Virus record (IMG/VR): IMGVR_UViG_3300020548_000023
Location: 1-35,990 of that record
Direction: 5' to 3' (one strand)
DNA length: 35,990 bases
Origin: a virus
A program made the translations under genes and the position numbers. The notes below the pieces were generated by a model, which saw only the letters and a list, made by a program, of their open reading frames with translations, ran no database searches and was not told the origin of the DNA. Shown here one piece after another: positions 1-7,344 of the stretch (the first letter of the stretch is position 1; every line of letters starts with the position of its first letter).

Positions 1-1
1 A

Positions 2-280
2 CAAAAGAAGCGACACATCGATAGACAAGTCAAGGTGAAAAAGTCATCATACTGGTTCAATAAGTATGGAGATACTATTCAGCCACATCGCTTTCATAAA
101 ATGGATGCAATGGACTGTGGTGTATCTGGTTGCATTTGGTGTGGTAATCCTCGTCGTGTATGGGGAGATAAGACGTGGCAAGAGATTCGCTTTGAATGCT
201 CCGCAGTTGAGCAGACAAAACGAGACTTCATTGGTAAATGGGAATGGGAGGATCTACATGATCCTGCCATTGATTGGTGA
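2..280 (+). CDS. Small cysteine-motif protein, 3' end (start lies upstream)
   Basis: The reading frame is open from the left edge to TGA at 278-280 and begins with a basic stretch (KKRHIDRQVK) before the only in-window start candidate, GTG at 35. I think the true start lies outside the window because this basic stretch resembles the N-terminal part of a widespread family of small phage and bacterial proteins that share a Cys-rich core followed by GNPRR. Here the core is CGVSGCIWCGNPRR, followed by a TWQEIRFE segment. The three close cysteines suggest metal binding, but no function is established for the family as far as I know. It lies on the same strand just upstream of the gp32 promoter and is probably the last gene of an early operon. 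The coding call is solid; the function is unknown. Confidence 0.7.
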   Translation, partial: QKKRHIDRQVKVKKSSYWFNKYGDTIQPHRFHKMDAMDCGVSGCIWCGNPRRVWGDKTWQEIRFECSAVEQTKRDFIGKWEWEDLHDPAIDW

Positions 281-291
281 CTAAATAACAT

Positions 292-320
292 TTGACACAA
301 GGAGATTCTTGTGTTATTAT
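292..320 (+). promoter_or_regulatory. Sigma70-type promoter for the gp32-like gene
   Basis: TTGACA at 292-297, a 17-base spacer, then TATTAT at 315-320. This is a near-consensus host-type promoter, predicting a start near 327 and a leader of roughly 54 bases. It fits an early or middle gene such as gp32 and differs from the TATAAATA boxes found before the structural genes. An ACTAAATA at 280-287 is a poor late-promoter match. Confidence 0.7.
295..314. repeat. Perfect 7-bp inverted repeat inside the promoter
   Basis: ACACAAG (295-301) and CTTGTGT (308-314) are perfect inverted copies separated by six bases. They fill the spacer and overlap the last bases of the -35 box. The position suggests an operator rather than a terminator: if transcription starts near 327 the element is not transcribed from this promoter, and no clean U-run follows it. 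Confidence 0.5.
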
Positions 321-380
321 CTATTTTTATTATGATGATGTGGATAAGAAAACATACAACGCAAATACAAGGAAAATACA

Positions 381-1349
381 ATGAACTTTTCAAACCTTAA
401 GAAACAATCCAAAGACTTCTCCAGCCTTCTCAAGAAGGTTGACGAGATGAATAAGCCCACCTACGATAAAGACGATTCCACAGACAACTATTGGAAGCCT
501 ACACAAGATAAGGCTGGCAATGCTCTTGCGGTTATTCGTTTTCTTCCTGGTCCTGCAGCGGATGGCGATGATGCTCTTCCATGGGTTCAGTATTGGGATC
601 ACGGTTTTCAAAACAAGTTCACCGGTAAGTGGTATATTGAGAAGTCACTGACCACTCTTGGTCAGGGCGTCAAGGATCCTGTTTCTGAATACAATTCTAC
701 TCTATGGAATGCTTCGACCGATGATAACTCACCAGAGCGTAAGCAGGCCCGTGAGCAGAAGCGTCGCCTCCACTATGTTTCTAACATCTATGTGGTGAGT
801 GATCCTAAGAATCCTCAGAATGAAGGCAAGGTCTTTCTATTCAAGTATGGTAAGAAAATCTTTGATAAGATTACAAAGATGATGAATCCAGACCTTGATT
901 CAGAAAAGAAGATCAATCCATTCGATCTTTGGGAAGGTGCTAACTTCAAGTTGAAGATGGTCCGTCAGTCTGGTTTTCCTAACTATGACGAATCGGTGTT
1001 CCTAACTCCAGGTCCTCTATCCGAGGATGATGGTGAACTTGAACAGATTTGGAAGACAGAATACTCCCTCAAGGAGATTATCGATCCAAAGAACTTCAAG
1101 ACATATGACCAGCTAAAGGCTCGTCTAAATGATGTTCTAGGTCTGACACCTGGCAAGTCAACATATACCGATGAAGTCCTTGAGAGAAATCTCGCTAAGG
1201 TCAAGGCAGCAAAGGTTGTTGATGAGGATGAGGATATTCCCTTCCATGATCCTAAGCCAGTTGCTCGCAAGGCAGCGGCACCTGTGATTGAGGACGAAGA
1301 TGACGATGATCCTGATCTAAAGGAATTTCGTGATCTACTAAACGACTAA
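381..1349 (+). CDS. 32: gp32-like single-stranded DNA-binding protein
   Basis: This 322-residue protein is close in length to T4 gp32 (301). It coats single-stranded DNA during replication, recombination and repair and contacts other replication proteins. The N-terminus has the basic LKKQSK segment expected for cooperative binding. The core contains the strongly conserved block around residues 126-155 (QKRRLHYVSNIYVV), then FLFKYGKKIFDKI and NPFDLWEGANFKLK. The C-terminus is very acidic (IEDEDDDDPDLKEFRDLLND), the typical protein-interaction tail. The protein has no cysteine: where T4-type proteins carry zinc-ligand cysteines, this one reads KDPVSEYNS (98-106), although a His (H74) remains nearby. 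AAGGA at 369-373 is a well-spaced ribosome site. The preceding leader is A-rich and looks unstructured, which would suit autogenous translational repression as in T4, but that is inference. Confidence 0.96.
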   Translation: MNFSNLKKQSKDFSSLLKKVDEMNKPTYDKDDSTDNYWKPTQDKAGNALAVIRFLPGPAADGDDALPWVQYWDHGFQNKFTGKWYIEKSLTTLGQGVKDPVSEYNSTLWNASTDDNSPERKQAREQKRRLHYVSNIYVVSDPKNPQNEGKVFLFKYGKKIFDKITKMMNPDLDSEKKINPFDLWEGANFKLKMVRQSGFPNYDESVFLTPGPLSEDDGELEQIWKTEYSLKEIIDPKNFKTYDQLKARLNDVLGLTPGKSTYTDEVLERNLAKVKAAKVVDEDEDIPFHDPKPVARKAAAPVIEDEDDDDPDLKEFRDLLND

Positions 1350-1356
1350 GAAGATT

Positions 1357-1384
1357 GGGGAGCAGAAATGCTCCCCTTTCTTTT
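1357..1384 (+). terminator. Hairpin terminator between convergent genes
   Basis: GGGGAGCA (1357-1364), a GAAA tetraloop, TGCTCCCC (1369-1376), then TTTCTTTT. This is an 8-bp GC-rich stem with a stable GNRA-type loop and a T-rich tail, ending the gp32 transcript. The T-run overlaps the stop codon of the convergent gene. On the minus strand the stem is not followed by a good T-run, so efficient termination is expected mainly on the plus strand. Confidence 0.9.
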
Positions 1385-4300
1385 ATCTGGCATTACCGTA
1401 GTTGAAGTGTCCTTCGCCAAATGTTCCTGGCGTTTCATTTCCATATGCTCTAGCAAATGCACGATAAGCAGATGGTGTATCCGCAGGATTCTGTATCATA
1501 TTCATTGTATGATCGTGATTTAGAACCTGTGTCACTGGTGATGGATTTTGTATTGTTGGCATAACATTTTGTGGCGGCGCCTGAGGCGTCATCATTTGCA
1601 TTTGATTTCTAATCTGGTTCATTTGCATACTGGTCATATCAGGAGCAGGTCCTGGTGTATTATGAACATGAGGCATCGCTGTCACAGTAGTCTGTTGTGG
1701 TGTCGATGCAGCAGGTACCGCAGGAGACGAAGATTGCGATATAACCGAAGCTGTGTCTAGTTGTTTTCTATATCCAAACTGTGACATAACATCATATCTT
1801 GAAGGATTAGAATATATGCCAAGAGGAGTTCTGGCTTCTCTAGAAACAGGAACAGTGGGTGCAGCAAAAGCTGGTGATGTTCTAACTTCTGATTTTGGTG
1901 TTGTCGCATTGATTTCAGCAGCCCCCGTAGAAGGAAACATTCTTTCCATAAATGTTTTTGGCGCTTGAGCCATCTGTGTAGTTGGACCAATAGTTGATGA
2001 CGGAGTTGCAGGTGTTGGTCCTACTTGACCTGTTGAGGATGCAGGCGTTGTCGATGCTAATTGTGTTCCTTGCTTCTCGGCAGCTTGTGCTACTTGTAAT
2101 CCTTCAAACTGCTTGCCGATTCTGTAAGAGTATTTCGTTGCATCTGTTCCAAATGCATCTGCTTTTGATGCACCTGTTCTTAACCACTTATTAGCGCCAC
2201 CTGCTCCTTGATTGTGAGCATAACCAAGGACTTTAAGTCTGTCTTCTGGAGACATGGCAGCATACTTTTTATTATTCTTCATTAAGTGATTATGATGTTG
2301 TAACACGTATGCATCAAAATACTTTTCTTGCATTTGTGGATTTTGCAAAAACTCGTCAGACGCCGCAATCTTTCTTGATCCTTTCATTCTTGCGACTGGT
2401 GCTTGCTCTCCTAGAAACTTAGCAATCTCTTTAATCTCGCCGCCGCCCATTTGATATGCACCAGCAAAACGATTGCTTGAACCACCACGAAGATTATAGT
2501 TACCACCACGACTTTCAATACTTGCTACAGCTTCTCTAAAAGCATTATATTGTTGTTGAGATGCGCCAATAGCAGGAGCAGCATGAATACTTGTATAATT
2601 CGCCAAGTTACTTTTTTGATTTAGACCTGACGATGATACACTAGGAGAATAAGTATCAGCTTTTCTTGCTCTTGTCTGTGTATGTCCATGAGTGTGTGAC
2701 GCTGCTCGATGACCACCTCTACCACCTGAGGTACGATTTATGTTTATTCTTGGTAATGCTCTTGGTCCAGCGTCACCCATACCTTCACCAGATAATCTTT
2801 CACCGGCGATAGAACCTATCAGTGGCATGATAAATCCCATTGCTGTTGTAATGAGGCCGAGTGGAGATGCTGTTCCGCCACCCATCATTCCTCCCATCAT
2901 ACCCATGAGATTTCGCATCATTGCTACAGGTTGCATTAGTGAAGCGGATTGTTGTTCTGCCTCACCCATAGATGCACCGCCGATATTACCAGGTTCACCA
3001 GCGTAATCTACATTACCTTCGACGCCAGGAGCAGATTCACCGCCAGTGCCTGGTGTTCCAGAGTTGGTACCAACCGCAGATTTTTGTGCAGGTGATCCGA
3101 GTCCTTGACCATATGCTAGTGCTTCTTGTGAAACTTCGTCATGAACTTTACCACCAGAAGAGATTAGACCAAATGATGTTGTCTTACCAGTATTACCGAT
3201 TGGATAACTATTCTTGTTAACCCACTTCGTTCTAGCACCGCCAGAACCATTGAATTGTTCTAGTAATAGAAAGTCACCTTTTTCATTTGGTGCTGTTAGT
3301 GCGACACCTGTATGATAACCAGAGTGAACTCTATCTGCGCCTGGATTGTTATATTGTTTTGTTGCTACAATCTGACCCGCTTTAATATCACCATCAACAA
3401 CCGTCCAGCTGTTCGATCTACCAATATTAGGATTAAACGCTTTTGACAGTGTGGCACATTGCTGTGCGTTTCTTGTGTCGTATAGCGATTTATCGTTAGG
3501 TACAATGTAGTTAGATACTACACTAAACTTAGCACCTTCTGTTCTTTGTCCTGCTTGTTTTGTCGTATCACCTGCAGGTGCGCTAGGAGTCGTGGCTCCT
3601 GTTCCTGCTTGTCCTGCTTGCTGTTGGGGTGTAGTCGCTCCACCTTTTCCTTGCTGTGGTGTAGTATCTGGTGCTTCATAAACATTTACCGCTCTTTGTG
3701 CATAACGCATTCTAACATCAAATGCTTCAACACCAGGATTTTCAAATCGTCTCATAAACACATGAGTTTTGTTTTGCAAACCTTGTGCGGCCATCATCTC
3801 TCTAAGTGCAGGAGCGTATGCGCCTTTCAACTCATCTCTTAGTGTTTCATAGTTTGCTTGATAGTTTGCTAAATCGCCGCCATACTTCTGAACGTTTGCT
3901 AAGAATTTGGCTTTTCTATCTGGACTTGTCCATTGAGCCCATCCACGACCAGGTCCTCGACCGCCTGCTTCTGACATTTGTCCGAATCCACCAGACTCTT
4001 CGCCAAGATTACCAACAATTGCAGCAGCGTCTTCTTTTGTTAAACCTGGAAAATCTCTTTGCAAGTCTTTCATAATTCTAGGAGCTAAGGCTTGAAACTG
4101 CTTACTACCTGTTCCTACAGAACTATCAGTGAAAGAACCGCCGCCATATTCTTGGCGCATTCTCGATAGCATACCACCTTGACGATCTAAACGAGTATCA
4201 ACGCTACCTTGCCATAGACTTTGTTTTCTAGCTGACTCTTTAGAGATAGCCTCTCTAAATCCGCCAACATCTGGTGTTCCTCTTCTAAAATAATCAGGAA

Positions 4301-4421
4301 AGAGTTCTGCTATCTGTGTAGGCGTGAGACCTTGTAATAGATTAGGATTAGACCTAACTAGTCTATCCCTTTCTTCGGATCTAAATTCGGCGAGTTTTGA
4401 GTAGTTTGATTTCTTTGCCAT
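1383..4421 (-). CDS. Tail hub protein with three candidate peptidoglycan-hydrolase domains
   Basis: This 1012-residue protein shows three separate wall-degrading modules. Residues about 110-250 resemble the phage tail lysozyme family (AAIVGNLGEESGGFGQ, candidate catalytic Glu141/142, then GRGWAQWTSPDR). Residues about 299-420 resemble BPSL0067/NlpC-type cysteine peptidases (NAQQCATLSK with Cys322; VHSGYHTGVAL with His366/His370). Residues about 622-775 resemble a transglycosylase/lysozyme fold (ASIESRGG with Glu636, FAGAYQMGGG, LGYAHNQGAGG). Between modules 2 and 3 lies a Met/Gly-rich hydrophobic stretch (496-540), then a His-rich patch (571-580). Pro/Gln/Thr-rich linkers separate the parts, and the C-terminal 230 residues are low complexity. 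It abuts the gp51-like gene (start one base after that gene's stop) and is last in the hub operon. It most likely sits in or near the hub and opens the cell wall during injection. No gp29-like tape-measure gene is visible, so such a role is conceivable but unsupported. The coding call is certain; the catalytic assignments are by motif only. Confidence 0.85.
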   Translation of the reverse strand: MAKKSNYSKLAEFRSEERDRLVRSNPNLLQGLTPTQIAELFPDYFRRGTPDVGGFREAISKESARKQSLWQGSVDTRLDRQGGMLSRMRQEYGGGSFTDSSVGTGSKQFQALAPRIMKDLQRDFPGLTKEDAAAIVGNLGEESGGFGQMSEAGGRGPGRGWAQWTSPDRKAKFLANVQKYGGDLANYQANYETLRDELKGAYAPALREMMAAQGLQNKTHVFMRRFENPGVEAFDVRMRYAQRAVNVYEAPDTTPQQGKGGATTPQQQAGQAGTGATTPSAPAGDTTKQAGQRTEGAKFSVVSNYIVPNDKSLYDTRNAQQCATLSKAFNPNIGRSNSWTVVDGDIKAGQIVATKQYNNPGADRVHSGYHTGVALTAPNEKGDFLLLEQFNGSGGARTKWVNKNSYPIGNTGKTTSFGLISSGGKVHDEVSQEALAYGQGLGSPAQKSAVGTNSGTPGTGGESAPGVEGNVDYAGEPGNIGGASMGEAEQQSASLMQPVAMMRNLMGMMGGMMGGGTASPLGLITTAMGFIMPLIGSIAGERLSGEGMGDAGPRALPRININRTSGGRGGHRAASHTHGHTQTRARKADTYSPSVSSSGLNQKSNLANYTSIHAAPAIGASQQQYNAFREAVASIESRGGNYNLRGGSSNRFAGAYQMGGGEIKEIAKFLGEQAPVARMKGSRKIAASDEFLQNPQMQEKYFDAYVLQHHNHLMKNNKKYAAMSPEDRLKVLGYAHNQGAGGANKWLRTGASKADAFGTDATKYSYRIGKQFEGLQVAQAAEKQGTQLASTTPASSTGQVGPTPATPSSTIGPTTQMAQAPKTFMERMFPSTGAAEINATTPKSEVRTSPAFAAPTVPVSREARTPLGIYSNPSRYDVMSQFGYRKQLDTASVISQSSSPAVPAASTPQQTTVTAMPHVHNTPGPAPDMTSMQMNQIRNQMQMMTPQAPPQNVMPTIQNPSPVTQVLNHDHTMNMIQNPADTPSAYRAFARAYGNETPGTFGEGHFNYGNAR

Positions 4422-4640
4422 TTACATCTTTTTTCTTAGCATTTGTTGTAGTTGTGCCCTTTGCTCATTCTCTAGGTCTTTCATCTTTTGCTCTTGCTCT
4501 TTCAGGAACAGAGCCAACATTTCAATATAGATTTGTCGCTCCCATGGTACCATATTCTCAACATCCGACAAAGGCCACTTATGATGATGTAGTAAACTAA
4601 AGTTATTCTTGAAATGTCCCGAGAGACCCTCATAGGACAT
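4422..4640 (-). CDS. 51: gp51-like small baseplate hub protein
   Basis: A 72-residue protein with a conserved HHKWPLSDVENMVPWERQIYIEML core, followed by a charged, Gln/Glu/Lys-rich helical C-terminus (KEQEQKMKDLENEQRAQLQQ). Short proteins with this HxxS/PLSDxExMxPxERxIY pattern sit beside gp26 in T4-type phages and are annotated as gp51, needed catalytically or structurally for hub assembly. Its place between gp26 and the large hub protein, with two bases separating it from gp26 and none from the next gene, supports that role. The protein is short, so the family assignment is moderate, but the coding call is strong. Confidence 0.7.
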   Translation of the reverse strand: MSYEGLSGHFKNNFSLLHHHKWPLSDVENMVPWERQIYIEMLALFLKEQEQKMKDLENEQRAQLQQMLRKKM

Positions 4641-4642
4641 TA

Positions 4643-5368
4643 TCAGAGAAAAAAATCAGCGAAATTCTTGTACCTCACTTTATGATCGAATCCACACTTG
4701 TTACATTTCGCTTCTATGTTGACCACGAAAGATGGAAAGTTTTCGATATATTCTTCCAGCTTTCTAAAGTTCTCTTCGGTCAGACCCATTACAAAGTCGT
4801 TTAGTTCTTCCTTGCTATAATCTTTTGCCGAGTAAACACCATCTTTGTCGTAAATGTAATCTATACTATTGACAACGATATTTACTGTTCTATCGATATC
4901 AAGGCCGCCGTCTATCTTCTTCATAGAGCCATAACCAGGATATTTCATTTTGACGCCCTTGCCACCACCTAGAGGTATGTCGTTAGGCACAGGATTATCA
5001 TTTACTAGTTCACAGTTTGAAACGTCCATCTCGGCAGAGAATATGTTGCCACATACTTTATCTTCCTCAATCACATTATTACAGGTTAATTTTACCGCTA
5101 CTTTTTCACCGATGCTCTTTGCTCTTAGGAAGATGAACAGAAAGTCTACCTCGAAGAACGGCGACTTATTTACATCAAACTTACCAGTAACGATACAGTT
5201 ATTCACGACCTGCTTGACTGTATTTACGATTTCATTTTGATCTTTTGACTCTAAAGCAATCAGTAATAGCTTTTCTTCTCTTACATTGAACGGTCTGACT
5301 GTCAGCGTTTCACCACTAATAGGCATCGTCAATTCGTAAGTAGGCACCTCAATCTTAGGTAATGTCAT
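4643..5368 (-). CDS. 26: gp26-like baseplate hub subunit
   Basis: This 241-residue protein belongs to the T4 base-plate gp26 family (T4 gp26 has 208 residues). The recognisable part is the N-terminal half: a YELTMPISGETLTVRPFNVREEKLLLIALES-type block at residues 11-41, followed by FFEVDFLFIFLRAKSIGE at about 71-88. In T4 the protein is part of the central hub. Four cysteines are arranged as two pairs, Cys96/Cys106 and Cys222/Cys225 (CNKC), which looks like a split zinc ribbon. GGAG lies eight bases upstream of the ATG on the minus strand. The gene is the third in the right-to-left hub operon, after a 28-base gap from the tube-like gene. Confidence 0.88.
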   Translation of the reverse strand: MTLPKIEVPTYELTMPISGETLTVRPFNVREEKLLLIALESKDQNEIVNTVKQVVNNCIVTGKFDVNKSPFFEVDFLFIFLRAKSIGEKVAVKLTCNNVIEEDKVCGNIFSAEMDVSNCELVNDNPVPNDIPLGGGKGVKMKYPGYGSMKKIDGGLDIDRTVNIVVNSIDYIYDKDGVYSAKDYSKEELNDFVMGLTEENFRKLEEYIENFPSFVVNIEAKCNKCGFDHKVRYKNFADFFL

Positions 5369-5396
5369 AATACAACTCCAATTTATCTAAAAATTT

Positions 5397-6056
5397 TTAT
5401 ATATTAGCTGCTACTCGTTTTTCCCAGTTCTTGAATGCGAATGAAACCTGTAATCTTAGGACTTCATTCTCTGCCCAAGATACTTGCTGAGGAGCAACTA
5501 AAACAGGCCAACACTTTTTCATTTTCCAAGCATATATTGGCTCAGGTACATATCTATTGCTTGCTCTTGATGTAGGCGGTATACCAGTGGCGTTATCTGC
5601 TTTATTGATGAAAGCATTTGCCAATGATCCATATTCAGCATACTGGAATATATCAATGTCTGTAAAATACTCGTTAGGATATTTGAAGTGATATGAGTTT
5701 GGCGGATTAATAATGTCCATCCAATCATCAAAGAATTGTCTTTCAAGTGTTTTACTACGACAAAGAAAGGTCAATGAGAAGTCATCGCCATATGTCGTAT
5801 TGGTAGGCATCATTTGCTTTGGACCGTAGTATCTGACTTCGGCAGTCTGAAATCCACGTCCAGGAAACTGTGCGGCTTCACAAGCATAAATCAATGTGCC
5901 TATTTTATTAGAGTAACTCAATCTAGGCAGTAGACCAGAAAGATTTATTCTAACCAGAAATCTACAACCCTTGACTACACTATAATTGTCGTCCAATGAA
6001 GCCATCATTGAACTGATTTCAGTTCTTAGCGGTGCGTTTGTTATATTAGCAGCCAT
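5397..6056 (-). CDS. gp19/gp54-type tail tube or tube-initiator protein
   Basis: This 219-residue protein has the tail-tube fold signature of the T4 gp19 family: an early VKGCRFLVRINLSG strand, EAAQFPGRGFQTAEVRYYG (about residues 76-94), a YGDDFSLTFLCRSKTLERQFFDDWMDII block, and a C-terminal LRLQVSFAFKNWE strand. T4 gp19 has 163 residues and gp54 320, so the length does not decide between them. Its place directly after a gp48-like gene and before gp26 argues for the gp54 job (starting tube polymerisation on the baseplate) rather than the main tube protein, which in T4-type phages lies beside the sheath gene. The start overlaps the upstream stop by one base (TAATG), implying translational coupling. 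Confidence 0.75.
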   Translation of the reverse strand: MAANITNAPLRTEISSMMASLDDNYSVVKGCRFLVRINLSGLLPRLSYSNKIGTLIYACEAAQFPGRGFQTAEVRYYGPKQMMPTNTTYGDDFSLTFLCRSKTLERQFFDDWMDIINPPNSYHFKYPNEYFTDIDIFQYAEYGSLANAFINKADNATGIPPTSRASNRYVPEPIYAWKMKKCWPVLVAPQQVSWAENEVLRLQVSFAFKNWEKRVAANI

Positions 6057-6841
6057 TAGTATCCCGTTTCGATTCTGTTTTTGTCGATGATTTCCATTTC
6101 TAGGAACGACATTGAAAGTCTGGCAGTTACAGGTCTTCCGTCTTCGAAGGTGCTAAACTCTGACATTGGATTATAATCAACATCGACACGACCTAAAACA
6201 CCCTTAGCGATGTATGGTAGATTAACATTCTTTGCCCACTGACCGTTAGGCTTTCTATAATGAAATTCGATTTCCCATTCAGAAGGACTTTTAAAGAATG
6301 CACCAAAAGGTCCTGCAATCTCTGGTGCAGCATGATATCTAAATCTGTTTAGCAGACCTCTCTTATCACTATTTGTTGCTCCAAATAGTTGATCGGCGTC
6401 CGCACTGGATTCTGGTGCAAACACGAAAGAGAAGGTAAATGTTCTTAGATTGGTGCTTCTATAGAGAACCTCGACTGCGGGATTGATAACACCTCTGAAT
6501 GCCGATCTAGCAACTGCACCAACTAGTCCCGACGCTCCAGTCTCTGCGCCTAGACCGACAGCGGTTGCTCCTAGACGAGATAGCTTGACCTCGTCATAGA
6601 CATGATTTTGTGCCCATGTCATAATACTTTCTTGACCACCACCAGGAATATAGATTTCAAAGATATCCTCTATCTCTCTTTTAGTGTTGAATGTCTCGCC
6701 TCCTGTTACGGATCGAACTAGCTGATTGGTAGGGCTACTAATCCAAGTAGGTACCTCCGACTTGAAAGCATAGAAAACGACTTTTTGTCCATATTCTGGA
6801 TTGTTATTTAAGTCGGCTGGAAAAACGTGATCGTATCTCAA
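6056..6841 (-). CDS. 48: gp48-like baseplate tail-tube cap protein
   Basis: This 261-residue protein matches the gp48 pattern: NLRTFTFSFVFAPESSADADQL in the middle, a PSEWEIEFHYR block, and a C-terminus reading ARLSMSFLEMEIIDKNRI. In T4, gp48 sits on the hub below gp54 and caps the baseplate so the tube can start. T4 gp48 is longer (364). The start is TTG at 6841, supported by GGAG seven bases upstream and by the absence of any ATG in the next ~70 codons. It is the first gene of the minus-strand hub operon and is transcribed divergently from the gp4-like gene, with a 43-base gap. Confidence 0.75.
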   Translation of the reverse strand: MRYDHVFPADLNNNPEYGQKVVFYAFKSEVPTWISSPTNQLVRSVTGGETFNTKREIEDIFEIYIPGGGQESIMTWAQNHVYDEVKLSRLGATAVGLGAETGASGLVGAVARSAFRGVINPAVEVLYRSTNLRTFTFSFVFAPESSADADQLFGATNSDKRGLLNRFRYHAAPEIAGPFGAFFKSPSEWEIEFHYRKPNGQWAKNVNLPYIAKGVLGRVDVDYNPMSEFSTFEDGRPVTARLSMSFLEMEIIDKNRIETGY

Positions 6842-6866
6842 GGTATTACTCCAAAAATGCTACATA

Positions 6867-6874
6867 TATTTAGT
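6867..6874 (-). promoter_or_regulatory. Weak candidate late promoter for the hub operon
   Basis: On the minus strand the bases read ACTAAATA, two mismatches from the T4 late box TATAAATA. A start is predicted near 6861, upstream of the GGAG and TTG of the gp48-like gene. The divergent 43-base gap must hold the hub-operon promoter, and this is the best candidate I see. Confidence 0.35.
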
Positions 6875-6884
6875 GAGGTATAAA

Positions 6885-7331
6885 ATGGCTTTTGAGTATA
6901 AGCAAGGATTTTTCAAACCACAATTTCCTGAAAAGTATAAGGGTGACGCTAACAATATCGTATATCGGTCTGGCTGGGAAAAGAAAGTTATGAACTGGTG
7001 TGACACGAATAAAAACGTTATTTCATGGTCTAGCGAAGAAGTGGTTATACCATACGTCTCACCCATAGATAATAGGCACCATCGATACTTTGTGGACTTC
7101 TATGTTGAAGCACTGGATAACAATGGCAATAAGCAAGTCTACCTTCTGGAAGTAAAACCCAGAGGACAGACACAAGAGCCTAAGAAACAGTCACGAAGAA
7201 CAAAAAGATATATTACAGAAGTCATGACCTGGGGCATCAATCAAGCAAAATGGAAAGCTGCCGAAGATTTCTGTGAGAATAGAGGCTGGACTTTTAGACT
7301 TATAACCGAAGAAGACTTATTCAAAATGTAG
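6885..7331 (+). CDS. 4: gp4-like head completion protein with nuclease-type core
   Basis: This 148-residue protein matches T4 gp4 in length (150) and pattern. It acts at the end of head filling, before the tail joins the head. It has a PD-(D/E)xK/TnsA-like arrangement: RSGWEKKVMNW with Glu32, EE at 51-52, Asp71 in YFVDFYVE, and Glu89-x-Lys91 in YLLEVKPRG. The start is ATG 6885 with GTGAGG six bases upstream; GTG at 6873 lies inside that ribosome site and is rejected. Gene order (gp4, one unassigned gene, gp53) echoes T4, where gp4 precedes gp53. Whether the nuclease core is active is not decided by sequence alone. Confidence 0.88.
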   Translation: MAFEYKQGFFKPQFPEKYKGDANNIVYRSGWEKKVMNWCDTNKNVISWSSEEVVIPYVSPIDNRHHRYFVDFYVEALDNNGNKQVYLLEVKPRGQTQEPKKQSRRTKRYITEVMTWGINQAKWKAAEDFCENRGWTFRLITEEDLFKM

Positions 7332-7339
7332 TATAAATA
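7332..7339 (+). promoter_or_regulatory. T4-type late promoter, exact TATAAATA
   Basis: A perfect TATAAATA box begins one base after the gp4 stop codon. T4 late transcription normally starts about six bases past the box, which here falls at about 7345, the A of the next ATG. The downstream gene also lacks a ribosome-binding site, so a leaderless message is possible. Confidence 0.7.
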
Positions 7340-7344
7340 ATAAT

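Noticed and set aside
6873-6884. GTG 6873 as start of the gp4-like gene
   Set aside because: The GTG lies within the GTGAGG ribosome site for ATG 6885, and the added residues do not fit the family.
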